From Daphnia carinata (Eukaryota > Arthropoda > Branchiopoda > Diplostraca > Daphniidae), in assembly GCF_022539665.2 (NCBI RefSeq), contig NC_081337.1, positions 2,270,679-2,334,678 of the forward strand: a stretch of 64,000 nt of DNA. The letters are read 5' to 3'. Positions 21,514-34,340 of this stretch are shown piece after piece; within the stretch, counting starts at the first letter, position 1, and every line of letters starts with the position of its first letter. A model generated the notes under the pieces. The model searched no databases, was not told the DNA's origin, and was given only the letters and a program-made list of their open reading frames with translations. Both the position numbers and the translations under genes were made by a program.

Positions 21514-24500
21514 CGTTTGTTCTCTTTCGCACGCAATCGGTTAGCTGTACTGCTGATCTACCGTCTCCCTTTTAAATTTCGAAAACTGTTTACTCCTTTT
21601 GCTTAGTGCTTCCACCATTCAGGCCTTTGGCACGCATTTCGTTTCAATACGACATGAAAATTACCATCTACTCTGCGAAATAGAATTCATTGATGCTATA
21701 TAGTTGCCAACGTTTACTATTTGCTTAGTTGCTCTGTTAACGCCCTGTGTTACAAAGACCAGGCACCAGTCAGCTGGAGGATGAAAGTGAATGTCCCACT
21801 TTCCCCTTTCGCTATTTCATAGTTGCCCTTACGCAAGGCATTTTACACTTGGCCCTCATCATATGGTGAATACATGACAAACTCGAGCACCGAAATTGAC
21901 TTTGGCTAAATTCCACATGCAAATGTAGGAACGCTTTTCAACGCCTAGGCCCGCCCGCACCCACGAAAACGATAGCCGTACTGCGTGATGCGATTGACGA
22001 AATTATACAAACCAAATCGCCACCAATCGGTCACGTCGCAATTGAATTATAAATCAATGTCAATTCAACCTTAGCATTTTGAAAGAAAAAAGCGAATGGC
22101 TGCAAGACATCGGCTTTCGCAATTTCTTTTGCGACGGGTGGTTGAATTCCAAGGACAAGTGATGATGAAGATCTCTCTAGTTAGTAACGTGACAAGATTG
22201 CCAGCGGGGTGGAACTTGCATGTTGAAACCGACGAACACCGTTTTCTTTGACGAAACATTCGCTCAATACGAACTAATTACCTCGTTTTTTTTTCTAATT
22301 TTTTACTTTGCAGAGCGGATCGAGGGCATGTACGAGAAACAACGCTACGATGGATGGTACAACAACTTGGCACATCCGGAATGGGGATCCGTTGGTAAGA
22401 TAACTGCTGTTGCTTTTCTCTTTACACGAAAACGTACAGTTTTGGAAGTTGGCAATACGCACTTAATGGCAGTCCTTAAATAACATTCACCAGCTTCGGT
22501 TTCATTTCACGTCGACTTTGATGTTGCCATAAAGTTGCTCTTATTTCAATAATATCTCTAGCTCCTTTTATTAAAAATTCGTTTTCACGAAAGTTGGTAA
22601 TAACATCTTGCCTTTAAGCGTCCAAAAGCTACGCGTAATGTTGTCGCCCTACTTTACAAATCGCCTGATACAGATGAATCAAAACGTACTTTCACGTTTT
22701 GGCAATGTGCTATCGGGAAAAGGAGCTCATTTTACGTCGCCTGTGGCAGCACAGGTACTACCGGCGACACGCAAATCGTGCGTGGAACTCACGAGTACAA
22801 TATCGTGCAATACCACCGGACCAAGCCGCAGCTCTAGCGTTAACCTACTCCAGAACAAATAGAATAATAATCACTTATTGCTGTACTATCAGTTTTGGCC
22901 TTTCTCTTTCATCCGCTCGAGGATAATAAGATGCCTTTCCACAGCCTTTCTCGTGGACTATTTTTCTCTGCCAGCTGCTGCTGTCGGTTAGCCTTGAGAT
23001 GTTTCAATCTAGACTCTTTTTCTTCTATTTATTTTTTAGTCCTTCTTACCTTCTTTTTATCACAATTAATTAACGTATGCTTGAATGGCTCATACACTAT
23101 GAAGCTTGTCGCTCTTACATGACAGCAATTATGTGTTTTGTTGTCGAGTGAGTCGACAGGATGTGCTACGATATTTAACTGGTCCCATCATCAACTGGAG
23201 AATTCTAAAGGCTTTTGGAGTTCACTGTATGTAATATGGGCCGGTAACACTCTTAGCATATTCAAAATGCACATTAAAATTGCGTCCTTTGAAGAGCCAC
23301 AGATACTGCGGCCGTAACGTACATTGCGCGATATCTATTTGAATTTGTTGGTTTACTCCAAGATTTTGCCAAGTACTTATTCCAGTTACTAGCATATTTT
23401 ATGCTGTAGCGGGTTTGAACGATTTCTTGTTCTTATCTATCCATCTTCTTTTCGTGTTTTCTTCTTCGTCTTTTTCTTGTTCTAGTTCTGCCTGTCTGCT
23501 GTGCTATTAGCTTTAGGTAGCACAGTTGACGAAAGCCTGCTCTGTATGAGGTTGTCGCTTGATTGTATTCGGTTCTTCGTTGAATAGGCTGTTAATCTCA
23601 CATTATGATTTGCAGACAGCCATTTAACACGCAAAGTGCCAGCAACCTACTCGGACGGTGTCTACATGATGGGCGGAATTAATCGGCCTAACCCAAGAAA
23701 GCTAAGCGAACTCTTCATGAAAGGACCTGATGGACTTGGCTCAGTCATGAACCGCACCGCCTTGTTCGCCTTTTTCGGTACGCTTTTTTCGACTATTTAA
23801 CGAAAATCATTCGATTGATCAATCCGCCAAAAGATTCCAAACTCTGCCTGTGATAACTGGGCGCTACACAAAGGTGACTAGAATTTCGATCCAGATTCCC
23901 GTGTAAATTACAGTTTATGGGATTCAAGTTGTCCATTGACACGAATAAAATAATTTGGACCTTAACGAAAAAATCTTTAAAAGGTCACTATCTAGCAGGT
24001 CAAAATAGAGTGGCACTTATTTGCATCGTCCTATCAGTCAATGTCTAATTATTTTCTCCAATTTGTCTTGTTGTTGATTCTTGCAGGACAACTGGTGACC
24101 TCGGAGATTCTAATGGCCAGCGAATCTGGTTGCCCAATCGAAATGCATAAGATTGACATTGAAAAGTGTGACGAGATGTACGACGCTGAATGTACCGGCC
24201 AGAAGTTCATGCCTTTTCACCGTGCCTGGTACGATCACAAAACAGGACAAAGTCCCAACAGCCCACGGGAACAGGTAGTCTACTTATTACGCAAGCCTTG
24301 TCTGCTCTGTTATTGGTAATCTAGCAACAATGTTAAGCACAACATGATCATTCGTTTGATCTTAAAAAAAAGGATGAGTGTCAGCTGATATGCTGAGAGA
24401 ATTTTTCCTTTTTCCTCAACCACTTCGGCTTTCGTAACGAGTTTATTTCCATTTGTAGTTAATTAATGGCACAAAAAGGACGAAACACCATTACCAGCGT

Positions 24501-27500
24501 TTTTTTTTCGTTTCAACATTGTCGTAACGGCATGGCATGGTTCTTTTTTCTTTTCTTTGAGGGAGTGGCGGTGGGGTTGGAGTTTCGTTTTACTTATTAT
24601 TTCCAGTTTCATGGCGTTTTCGCCTTACCTCAATAATGATCATACTTTGTACCTTGTCCTAGTTTGTTTTATAGCGCATGCGTTAATGCGAACAAGCACG
24701 CAGGCACCGTCATCAAAGTTACAAAGCATACGATCGCTGGCTTTTGTCTTGCTGGCGAAACCTGCTCTGATATCGCCAACTAGAATTGTGATTTATAACT
24801 TGGAAGATAACGAATGGCAAGAATAGATTTGAAAGTAGATGATGTACTGTTAATTGTATTCGGACGTTTGACCGATTATGCTAGGCTCGTGAGCCGAGCG
24901 TTCGCCTCGAAAAAAAAATGATAGTCTGCCGCCCTGCACGTTTCTCATTGACTAAAGATTAGAAAATTTGAACGCTTATCCTACTTCTAGTTGCAAAAGG
25001 CTGATTGCACGGACCATTGGGTGCAGCTTTCTTTTCTTTCGACACGGCTGAGTTGTGTTTCCATCAGTTGTGTCCTTCATTTTCTTGAGGGCCATTTCTC
25101 TTCTCCCTCCCTTTTTAAGCCCTTTTATTTATTTTATTTTTTTTGTATTTCATCTCTCTTTGTTATTCTTTTGCCTTTCGAGCAGTGTTGCATTATTCCT
25201 CTGGCTGGCAAGGCCACTTGCGAAAGAAGATCTCTTTGCCAGATGGGTTTGCTTTAATCCCTATGGGCGTTACACTTGGAGCGCTGTCAATTTTTTCTAA
25301 ACAACTTACGCAAGTCACTTGCTTTCATGTCGCCAACTGACAACTACTAGTCTTTGTGGTTTCTATTCTTTTTGTTTTTAACAGATACCCCTTAATTCCG
25401 ACTTTTGGAAAACTAGAATCAATCGATGATGTGCGTGTGATGCAATGCAATCACCTCGTAAAGCCTTGACGTAACATTGCGTTGCATTGCAAGAGCGACT
25501 ATATTTTTTCATACACCGTTACCCACGCAATGAGTTTTGAATATTGCGACATTCGGTTACCTATGTATGGGTAACAACTGGGCACTAACCGATGTTGTCA
25601 TGACTAATGCTTGACTCATGAATCGGTTTATGGTTTTGGTCTTTTTGACGTTGGCATCAACAACTGTCCGAAATGGGTTCAATCGGATAAAATGCAAGGC
25701 TTGTCCAAAAATAGTTTAGTTTTAAATGAATCCAATTTTTTTTTTGGGCGTATAGATAAACCGGATGACGAGCTGGATCGATGGCAGTTTTGTTTACAGC
25801 ACGAGTGAGGCGTGGGTAAACGCGATGCGATCGTTCAAGAATGGAACGTTCAAATCTGGCGAATCAGAAGGAATGCCTCCACGAAACCAAGATCGCGTGC
25901 CGATATTTACTGCCCCGGCGCCACATATTATGCGCATGGCTAATCCCGAAAAAATGCTTCGTAAGTTAAACTCCCCTTTTTTTTCCATCCTCAATTTTGC
26001 ATTTAGCATATTTGAAAGAAACGATTCCTGATTGATTTACTGATTCAGAGTTTATGTATTTATACTCTTTTTTTTTTAGTGTTGGGAGACCCTCGAACTA
26101 ATCAAAATCCGGCTATTCTTGCAATCGGCATCGTCTTTTTTCGATATCACAACGTGATAGCGGGCAGAATTCAGGCAGAACATCCGGAATGGTCAGACGA
26201 GGAAATCTTCCAAAGAGCTCGCCGTATAGTGGTTGCCGTATTGCAAGTACGTACAGTATTTCAACGATAACGTAGATAAGCTTAAGAACGATAAGATAGA
26301 AGCAGCTCTATCACATAATAGCTATATTGCATTACCGTCATCATTGTCTACCAATTCGCACACTAATAAAACATTGAATGGGGAACTGTGATTTCTATTG
26401 TAGAACATCGTCATGTACGAGTACTTACCGGCGCTCATCGGTGAATCGCTTGGCGAATACGAAGGATATAAAGCTGATGTCCATCCTGGCATTAGCCATG
26501 TCTTTCAGAGTGCAGCCTTCCGTTTTGGTCACACAATGATCCCACCGGGGCTCTATCGACGCGACGGCCAATGCAACTTCAAAAATGGGCCGAATGAAAC
26601 GCCTGCCATCCGCCTCTGTTCGGCTTGGTGGGACGCGGTCGAAATACTGGTCAACAACTCTGTCGAAGAATTCATCTTGGGCATGGCGTCGCAACTTGCC
26701 GAACGCGAGGACAGTTTCCTTTGCTCGGATGTACGCAACAAACTGTTTGGCCCCATGGAATTCTCTCGTCGGGATTTGGGCGCGCTTAATATTATGCGCG
26801 GTCGAGACACGGGACTACCGGACTACAACACGGCGCGGCGCAGCTTCCGCCTCAATCCCATTACCAACTGGACGGATATAAACCCGGCGCTAGCTGTCCA
26901 ACAACCGGATCTTTTCCCCAAACTAGCCGCTCTCTACAACAATGATTTGTCCAACGTCGACGTCTACATCGGTGGCATGCTTGAATCGACCAACGGGCCG
27001 GGACCCCTCTTCTCTGCGGTGATCAAAGAACAACTGGGACGCATCCGTGACGCGGACCGCTTTTGGTTCGAAAACACCGACAATGGCATGTTCACGGCCA
27101 GCGAGGTGGAAGAAATCCGTAAGACGACCTTCTCCGACATCATTCGCAGTACGATGAACATCAGCGAGGGAGAGATCCAGAAGAACGTCTTTTTCTTCCG
27201 CGAAGGTGACCCGTGCCCGCAGCCGAGCCAATTGAACGCGTCGACATTGACGCCGTGCAACTTCTTGGCCGGCTACGACTATTTTTCCGGAAGCGAGGTG
27301 CCTTACATCTATGGCTGCCTGCTGTTGGCCTTCGTGCCAATTATAGCGGCCGGCGCCGGTTACGGTGTCGTCAAACTGCAGAATTCTAAGCGTCGTAAGC
27401 TCAAGGCCCGTCACGAAGAGAACAACAATGGCAAATCGGTCGACAAGATGGTAGTCAAGGAATGGCTTCATCTCAACCACAAACGACTGGTTAAGGTAAA

Positions 27501-30147
27501 ATTCGGACCTGAGGAGGCGTTCTACACGGTGAACCGCAAAGGCGAGAAATTGCGTAAAGTCAATTTCAAAGGTGTTGACTTGCTGACAGTGGAAGTCACA
27601 CAAGACGCACGCAAGAAGCCCATGTTGCTGGTGCGCGTACCAAGGGACTACGACCTTGTGCTCGAATTCGACTCGAACGCATCTCGAAAACGTTTCCTCC
27701 ACAAACTCGAAACGTTCCTGACGAGCCACAAGAAACACCTGGAACAGATCCCCACCTATCGCGAACAGATGCTGTCGAACGCGGAGACCCGCGAACGCCG
27801 CGAAAAGCGACTGGAGCATTTCTTCCGCGAAGCTTACGCCCTGACTTTTGGCCTCAAGCCGGGAGAGAAACGTAAATTGGAAGATGTAACGGGCGACGTC
27901 ATCATGGTCATGCGAACCTCGCTATCTCGCAATGAATTCGCTAGCGCTCTCGGAATGAAGGGCGACGACGTCTTTGTCAAGATGATGTTCAACATTGTCG
28001 ACAAGGATGGAGACGGTCGTATTTCGTTTCAGGAATTTCTCGACACGGTCGTTCTCTTCTCAAAGGGCCGCACCGAGGACAAACTTCGCATCATTTTTGA
28101 CATGTGCGACAATGATCGCAACGGTGTTATTGACAAAGGTATAATCTAATCGTTCACTGGTCATCCAGCTCGAATTTCCGAGTTGGACGACTCCAGCTGA
28201 TATTCTTTAATTACACTGATTATTATTTCTTAAACTATATTGTTGAACTATAATTGCAATTTAATAGGTGAACTCTCTGAAATGTTGCGTTCGTTGGTCG
28301 AAATTGCTCGCACCAACAACAGCTTGAACGACGACCAGGTGACGGAGTTGATCGACGGTATGTTCCAGTCTGCCGGTCTTGAGCACAAGGACGCCCTGCA
28401 CTACGAAGACTTTAAGTTGATGATGCGTGAATACCGTGGCGACTTTATTGCTATCGGTCTCGACTGCAAAGGCGCCAAGCAAAACTTTTTGGATACTTCG
28501 ACCAACGTTGCCCGCATGACGAGCTTCCACATTGACGCCGTCCAGGAACGCCACCGACACACGATGCTCCGAATATGGGACGAGTTGACAACATTCCTCG
28601 AGGAGAATCGTCAAAACATCTTTTACCTATTCGTTTTCTACGTGGTGACGATCGCCCTCTTTGTCGACCGATTCATTCATTACTCTTTCATGGCCGAACA
28701 CACTGACCTTCGCCACATAATGGGCGTCGGTATCGCCATCACGCGCGGTTCCGCAGCTGCACTCTCCTTCTGCTATAGTCTCCTTTTGCTGACTATGTCG
28801 CGCAACTTTTTGACCAAGCTCAAAGAATTTTCCATCCAGCAATATATCCCACTCGATGCCCACATCCAGTTCCACAAAATTTGTGCTCTGACGGCTCTCT
28901 TCTTCTCGATGCTTCACACGGTCGGACACGTCGTCAACTTTTACCACGTTTCTACTCAACCAGTCGAACACTTGCGTTGCCTGTCTAAGGAGATCAGCTT
29001 GCCCAGTGACTTTAAGCCAACCATCACCTATTGGCTCTTCCAGACTCTGACGGGCTTGACGGGCGTCCTCCTTTTTGTCGTCATGATCATCATCTTCGTC
29101 TTCGCTCACCCCATCATTCGTAAAAAGGCCTACAACTTCTTTTGGAAGGCCCACAGCCTCTACATCCTACTCTATATCTTGTCTGTCATTCACGGATTGG
29201 GTCGGCTGACAGCTTCGCCTGCTTTCTGGCTCTTCTTTATCGGTCCGGCGATCATTTACACGCTGGACAAGATCATCAGCCTGCGCACCAAATTCATGGG
29301 CTTGGATATTATCGAGACGGTGCTACTGCCATCTGACGTTCTCAAGGTGAAATTCTACCGGCCGCCCAATTTTAAGTATTTATCGGGTCAGTGGATCCGA
29401 CTTTCATGCACCGGAATCACGCCCAAGGAATTTCACTCTTTCACGCTAACTTCGGCTCCTCACGAAAACTTTTTGTCGTGCCACATCAAGGCGCAAGGGC
29501 CATGGACGTGGAAACTGCGCAACTACTTTGATCCAAGCAACTTCAATCCTAAGGAAATGGATCCCAAGATCCAGCTGGACGGCCCATTTGGTGGTGGTAA
29601 TCAGGACTGGTACAAGTTTGAGGTTGCCGTCATGGTTGGTGGAGGCATTGGAGTAACGCCTTACGCTTCCATCCTCAACGATTTGGTCTTTGGTACGTCA
29701 ACCAACCGTTACTCGGGCGTCGCTTGTAAGAAAGTTTACTTCTTGTGGACCTGCCCGTCGCACCGCCATTTTGAATGGTTCATCGACGTACTGCGCGACG
29801 TCGAGCGTAAGGATGTCACCAACGTATTGGAAATGCACATTTTCATTACGCAGTTCTTCCACAAATTCGATTTGCGTACAACTATGCTTTACATTTGTGA
29901 GAATCATTTCCAACGCATCTCGAAGCGCAGTATGTTCACAGGCCTAAAAGCTGTCAATCATTTTGGGCGGCCCGATATGACGTCTTTCCTCAAGTTCGTC
30001 CAGAAAAAGCATAGCTACGTCAGTAAGATTGGCGTGTTCAGCTGCGGTCCGCGACCTTTAACCAAATCGATTATGAGTGCCTGTGAGGAAGTCAACCAGG
30101 GCCGCAAGTTGCCTTATTTCATCCACCATTTCGAGAACTTTGGCTAA
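20211..30147 (+). CDS. Duox: Dual oxidase (NADPH oxidase with peroxidase-like domain)
   Basis: Membrane flavocytochrome that passes electrons from NADPH via FAD and two hemes to oxygen, releasing H2O2. In arthropods it serves gut immunity and cuticle cross-linking. Eight exons: 20211-20367, 22314-22394, 23616-23777, 24087-24274, 25756-25960, 26080-26246, 26404-28138 and 28268-30147; 1524 residues, normal for Duox. In order: hydrophobic signal segment (about 30-50); peroxidase-like domain (about 53-590) with QRYDGWYNNL, PREQINRMTSWIDGS, RFGHT (His about 363) and RGRDTGLPDYN; membrane segment about 619-645; EF-hands DKDGDGRISFQEF (about 854) and CDNDRNGVID-KGELSE (about 888, split by the last intron); six-helix heme region from about 1016 with HIQFHKICAL, MLHTVGHVVNFYH, FWKAHSLYI and SVIHGLG; FAD motif HSFTLTSAP (about 1288); NADPH motif GGGIGVTPYASIL; FSCGPRPLTKS; and the typical end HHFENFG. 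All introns are GT-AG. The ATG was chosen because it opens the signal segment. Confidence 0.96.
20368..22313. other. Duox intron 1 (1.9 kb)
   Basis: The longest Duox intron. It contains an A29 homopolymer at 21485-21513 and a 73-codon frame at 20469-20690 with one hydrophobic stretch (LGAVVSTIVCLVSCFILSPG). I treat that frame as chance because it has no splice partner or family likeness. Confidence 0.5.
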
Positions 30148-31100
30148 ACCTCTAGGAAGACAGAACTTGTCGCTGCGATCTGTTCATCGTGTGATTGAAA
30201 TGTTGGCACTCCTCTTTTCTCGCTCATTTACATTGGCATATTTCTCTCACTTTTATTTTTTTTTATTTTTCCCTTTCCAAATACTTAGTTCGTCATCTAT
30301 CTCTATTGCATTTCTTTCGCTTCCCTGACTTTTCTCGTTTTCCTTTTGTAACGTATTTCGTTTTGCTCCAAGGGTCTTAATCGTGATCCACTTGTCATTC
30401 CCGCTCTCGCTCTCGGTTTTGGTTGCCACGTTTTTCTTCAGGAAATGGAAGAGAAAAGGCAGGGAACTACATGTCGTCTTTCGGTCATAAACGTGGGAGC
30501 GGGCCAGCCGTACACTAAACTATTTTGCAGAGAATCTGTATGAAGCTGAAATCGTTTTCTGCCAAAGGGCCGACACTAGACTACCAAACATAATTCTATG
30601 GTTCTTGCAGACACGTTTGATGGACAGTTCAAGTTCGATAAGCTTCCTGCCAAAGCCTCAACTTTCAATCCAAATTTTTTATTTTCATACATCTGCTGCG
30701 ATGCAGAACAGCGATTGTCAACAGATGCGTATCTTTTGTACCCCTCGTAATTTATGAGTTGTACTCTGGCAGATAGTCTAGAAGGAGTTACTTACGGAAA
30801 TTAAAAGCAAATGCGAAACTATTATTTATCGGGCGTGACACAGATTTCAGTTTTTACGTTCGTCAATCGTACAGAAATGTTATGTATAACGTATTGTATT
30901 GTCAGTAGCTGCCACCAGGGAGCTGGGATGCACAACGGTTGTGGAAAATTTTGAATCTTATCCAGAAAATTTTATTCGTCCATCGTCTTCGTCAACAGAA
31001 GTTGTTCATATTGCTGTAGTTTGGTGTTGTTGGCATTCACCTATCGGATCAATGTTGCATCGCAATTTAGTGTCTAAGTTAATAAAGGAAAAATGAATAA
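30148..31100. other. Duox 3' UTR and intergenic DNA
   Basis: T-rich sequence just after the Duox stop (30230-30370), then ordinary A+T-rich DNA. No gene seen. Confidence 0.5.
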
Positions 31101-31688
31101 AAGTTAACAAATGTGCTCCGGAGTCTGGATGGGGAACATGAGATGGGTAAAGCATTCCGAATCGGGGAATGTCCAATTAGCTGCATCTGTGTCAAATTTC
31201 TTCCCATTCTCCACTATAGAAATACACACTTGCATTGAGGATACTGCAAGTCCAATAACTTTTTGCAACTGCAGCGAATTTCCTGTGCCACGTAGACTTG
31301 TTCTTGTTATCGTCATAATCATACATATCTGTTATCCGATGCTTCGAAGAAATCAAGACAGCACACTGTCTTTCCTTTCGACGAAAAAGTCATCCACAGC
31401 GGATACGGTAGGATTGGTTTTTTAGGTAATGTGACTACACATAATTTATGCTGCCCCTTACATGCGACTGTCTCAAGTGTTTTATCTCGAATCGGGTGAT
31501 CAGATGAATCCGGACGAGTACGTCAGCTTTTGTTTGAATGATTGCTTGAAAAAAAAAAAGAAAAAGAAAGAAAGAAAAACAAAATAAAACACGCCCGAAT
31601 TGTGGGCAGCATATAAATGAGGCCAGAGAAGTCTGGTGCTTGAAGTTGAACATATTGCTTGCAAAATTTAAGCCTCATCGCATTTCAT

Positions 31689-32138
31689 TCAAGTGGTGGA
31701 ACCAATAATGTGACGGAACAAAAAGGCGTTGGCGTATGCAAAATACACATCAGTTCTCGTAATTGTTAAGGGGAGGCGCTTTGTGACGCAACTCATTTTC
31801 CCCGCATGAGTTTTGTCTTTGTTACAGCAGCTAACTGGCATCTTGAGTATGAAGGCCAAACCGATATATAAGTCCAATAGTTGTGTTACCGAGGCCTTCC
31901 ACTTGTTTTCAAATTTGACCTTAGCAACAAAGATAACCGTGGGCCGACCGTTACCGACACGACCGTGGGTATTGCAGCTGAAGTTCGTGCTGAATTCATG
32001 ATTGGGCACCGCTGACAGTTGAGGGAAGTTCCAAATTGTAGCCAGCAGTACCAGCAGTAAGACGGTCTTCCTGAAACTCAACCAGACTTGAAAATGACAA
32101 CTTCCATTAGGGTAAATTTTGTAATCCAGAAATTTCAA
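31689..32138 (-). CDS. Possible small secreted protein (doubtful)
   Basis: A 149-codon minus-strand frame. After an odd 20-residue N-terminus there is a strongly hydrophobic segment (KTVLLLVLLATIWNF) and then a stretch with Cys residues (FSCNTHGR, PVSCCNKDK, KMSCVTK). It starts inside HPRT intron 1, runs antisense across HPRT exon 1 and extends leftward. A second minus-strand frame at 31104-31322 (QVCISIVENGKKFDTD ... ending TPEHIC) might be a downstream exon. No family is recognised and no clear splice pair connects them. Both could be chance frames. Confidence 0.22.
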   Translation of the reverse strand: MKFLDYKIYPNGSCHFQVWLSFRKTVLLLVLLATIWNFPQLSAVPNHEFSTNFSCNTHGRVGNGRPTVIFVAKVKFENKWKASVTQLLDLYIGLAFILKMPVSCCNKDKTHAGKMSCVTKRLPLTITRTDVYFAYANAFLFRHIIGSTT

Positions 32139-33349
32139 TGCCGTAGATAACTACTTAAGTTGCATAAATTATTCCTGCAAGTGATTTTTGATTTATCTTG
32201 TAAATTTTGTCATTCCCTCATTTAAGATAGAGGATAGCTACCAGGGTTATTCGTTGGATTCATTTTGCATTCCAAAGCACTACGAGGATGATCTAGAATC
32301 TGTTCTGATACCATATGGTGTCATCCATGACAGGTAATTCTTATTCATTATCTGGCTTTACATGCTTACATTATGGTACTGTATAAATGCATAATTTTCA
32401 ATTCGCGTAAATCTCAATCAAACAAATTCACCTTTAGAATTGAAAGGATTGCCAAAGACATTTTCACTGATTTTGGAAAAGAACCACTGGTCGCAATATG
32501 TGTGCTCAAAGGTAATAATTTCCCTTTCCTATGACGTAAGTTAAATGTCAAAATTGTAATTAGGTATTTTAAATCTAATCAGGGGGCTACAAGTTTTATA
32601 CAGATTTGGTAATTATCCAGTTAATTAAGTTAAGTTGAGCAAAAAAGTTTGATTTAATCATTTGCTTATTCCTAATTATCAGATAGATAAAATCAATAGC
32701 TTAAATCGGAACCAAGGTGAGAGATCAGTGCCACTGTCTGTGGATTTTATAAGACTAAGGAGCTACCAGGTAAAAGTTTTCTTTGACTATAGGTGAATGT
32801 ATCTTAAAATGGTTTTTCTAGAATGACAAATCTATTGGCACTATTGAAGTTATTGGAGGTATTGTATACATAAATGTTAGTTGAATAAGCAATATAATTA
32901 AAACATTTTATGAGGTATTAGGTGATAATATGGAAAGTGTGAAGGGAAAAAATGTATTGGTTGTTGAGGATATCATTGACACTGGGAGAACAATGCAGAA
33001 GCTGTTGGGATTATTGGAGGAATATCAGCCAAAGTGTGTCAAAGTTGCAAGCCTATTGCTGAAGCGTCAGCCAGCATCTAATGGTTACATTCCCGAATGT
33101 GAGTGATAGCAACCAGTGGAATTTTAAAATTTTATTGTTTAACTAGCTTCTATTGTTTTATGAACTAGATTGTGGATTTGAGATTCCAGACAAATTTGTA
33201 GTTGGGTATGCTCTTGACTTCAATGAAAGATTTAGAGATCTGCATGTAAGGATGCCAAGATACTTAATTTTATTTTAAATAATAATTGAGTTTGATTTTA
33301 GCACATATGTGTTGTCAATGACAATGGCATCAACAAGTATAAAGTGTGA
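32094..33349 (+). CDS. HPRT1: Hypoxanthine-guanine phosphoribosyltransferase
   Basis: Purine salvage enzyme: joins hypoxanthine or guanine to PRPP to make IMP or GMP in the cytosol. Nine exons: 32094-32111, 32227-32333, 32438-32511, 32583-32608, 32683-32769, 32822-32858, 32922-33098, 33169-33245 and 33302-33349; 216 residues (human 218). Intron phases all agree. Visible family text: [42 protein letters not shown], the PRPP-binding loop [24 protein letters not shown] and [22 protein letters not shown], ending NKYKV. The first coding exon is only 18 bases (MTTSIR) and exon 4 only 26 bases. The start is the first ATG upstream that splices in frame. The gene is A+T-rich like its surroundings. Confidence 0.95.
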
Positions 33350-33433
33350 TGAAATCCTTGCATGATATGCATAGATTTCCATCTGCAGCACCAACCATGA
33401 CCAAGTTTGGATTGAAATGAAGATGAAAATTTA

Positions 33434-33439
33434 AATAAA
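33434..33439 (+). terminator. Candidate polyadenylation signal of HPRT
   Basis: AATAAA 85 bases after the HPRT stop codon. A second, weaker AAATAAAC follows near 33450. Confidence 0.4.
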
Positions 33440-33911
33440 ATTAATAGAAATAAACTCAAGAAATTATTATATCTGGTGTTTGTTTGATATCTCATTCACC
33501 ACTGTAGAGAAAAAGATGTCTTATTTCTTTCATTGGCTAAAAAAAAGGTACTCAGCTGAGTGAATGTTTTCTAACTTATGAAATAAAAGAATGATAGCTA
33601 AATCGCTTTAAAAAGTTAAAAATTTACTTAAATAAGAAATAGGTTAAAGTGAGAGAAGGAACTGTGGTTGAAAAATGAACATAATAGCCTACTCTGACAA
33701 CGTCCACAAATTGTAGCACCGTTATGTGTTTCTAAAAATCACAAGACTACGAAATAAAGAACGCGATCAGTTACTAAGGCTGACTGGCTGAGAGAAATCG
33801 GATATACTATGCGCGGTCTCGCCGCCAGAGGTCAGCTCATACTATAATATAGAAAAATTCGGCTCTACTGATTGCGTGCTACTGTTTACTAATTATGTGC
33901 TTCACACACAA

Positions 33912-34340
33912 GGTGTTAGCAGTGTTCTGTCGAATAAGAAAAAACTTGATTCGTTTGTAAACGAATACGAATAAGCCAAGTAAACGAATACGAATAACGA
34001 ATAACGAATAAAATGGACGTTTTATTCGCGAATACGAATAATTTTCGAATAACGAATAACGAATAAATTTTCGAATCAAATATGGAATAAAAATGGCATT
34101 TAGCCTACCTTCAGAAAAAAACAGGACATCAATCAAAACAAGACTGCCTGTCCTACAAGAAAATTACTTATTCGAAATTGTATTCGAAATGATAAAATAC
34201 GAATTTACAACGAATAAGAATAACGAATACGAATAAGGACATTTTTATTCGACGAATAACGAATAAAATATTCGATTTTTTGCGTTATTCTATTTGAAAT
34301 TTTATTCGAAAGTTTTATTCGACAGAACACTGGGTGTTAG
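33912..34340. mobile_element. Non-autonomous hAT element (MITE) with 8-bp target duplication
   Basis: The element spans 33920-34332 (413 bp). It begins CAGTGTTCTGTCGAATAA and ends with the exact reverse complement, an 18-bp perfect terminal inverted repeat. It is flanked on both sides by GGTGTTAG (33912-33919 and 34333-34340), an 8-bp target site duplication. CAGTG ends plus an 8-bp duplication are hAT hallmarks. The interior is packed with iterated GAATAACGAATA words and has no transposase frame. The unmutated ends suggest a fairly recent insertion. Confidence 0.85.

Noticed and set aside
22608-22926. Two overlapping frames of 75-84 codons in Duox intron 2
   Set aside because: Neither resembles a known family, and the Duox protein is complete without them.
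24870-24915. tRNA-like GGCTCGTGAGCCGAGCGTTCGCCTC text
   Set aside because: Only a short hairpin and a weak B-box-like word; no cloverleaf could be drawn.
26923-27819. 298-codon minus-strand frame inside Duox
   Set aside because: Antisense shadow of the well-supported Duox exon 7; its composition mirrors codon use of the sense strand.
33920-34332. CRISPR-like or satellite array suggested by repeated GAATAACGAATA
   Set aside because: Units are irregular without spacers, and the block is bounded by hAT-type inverted ends with an 8-bp duplication.
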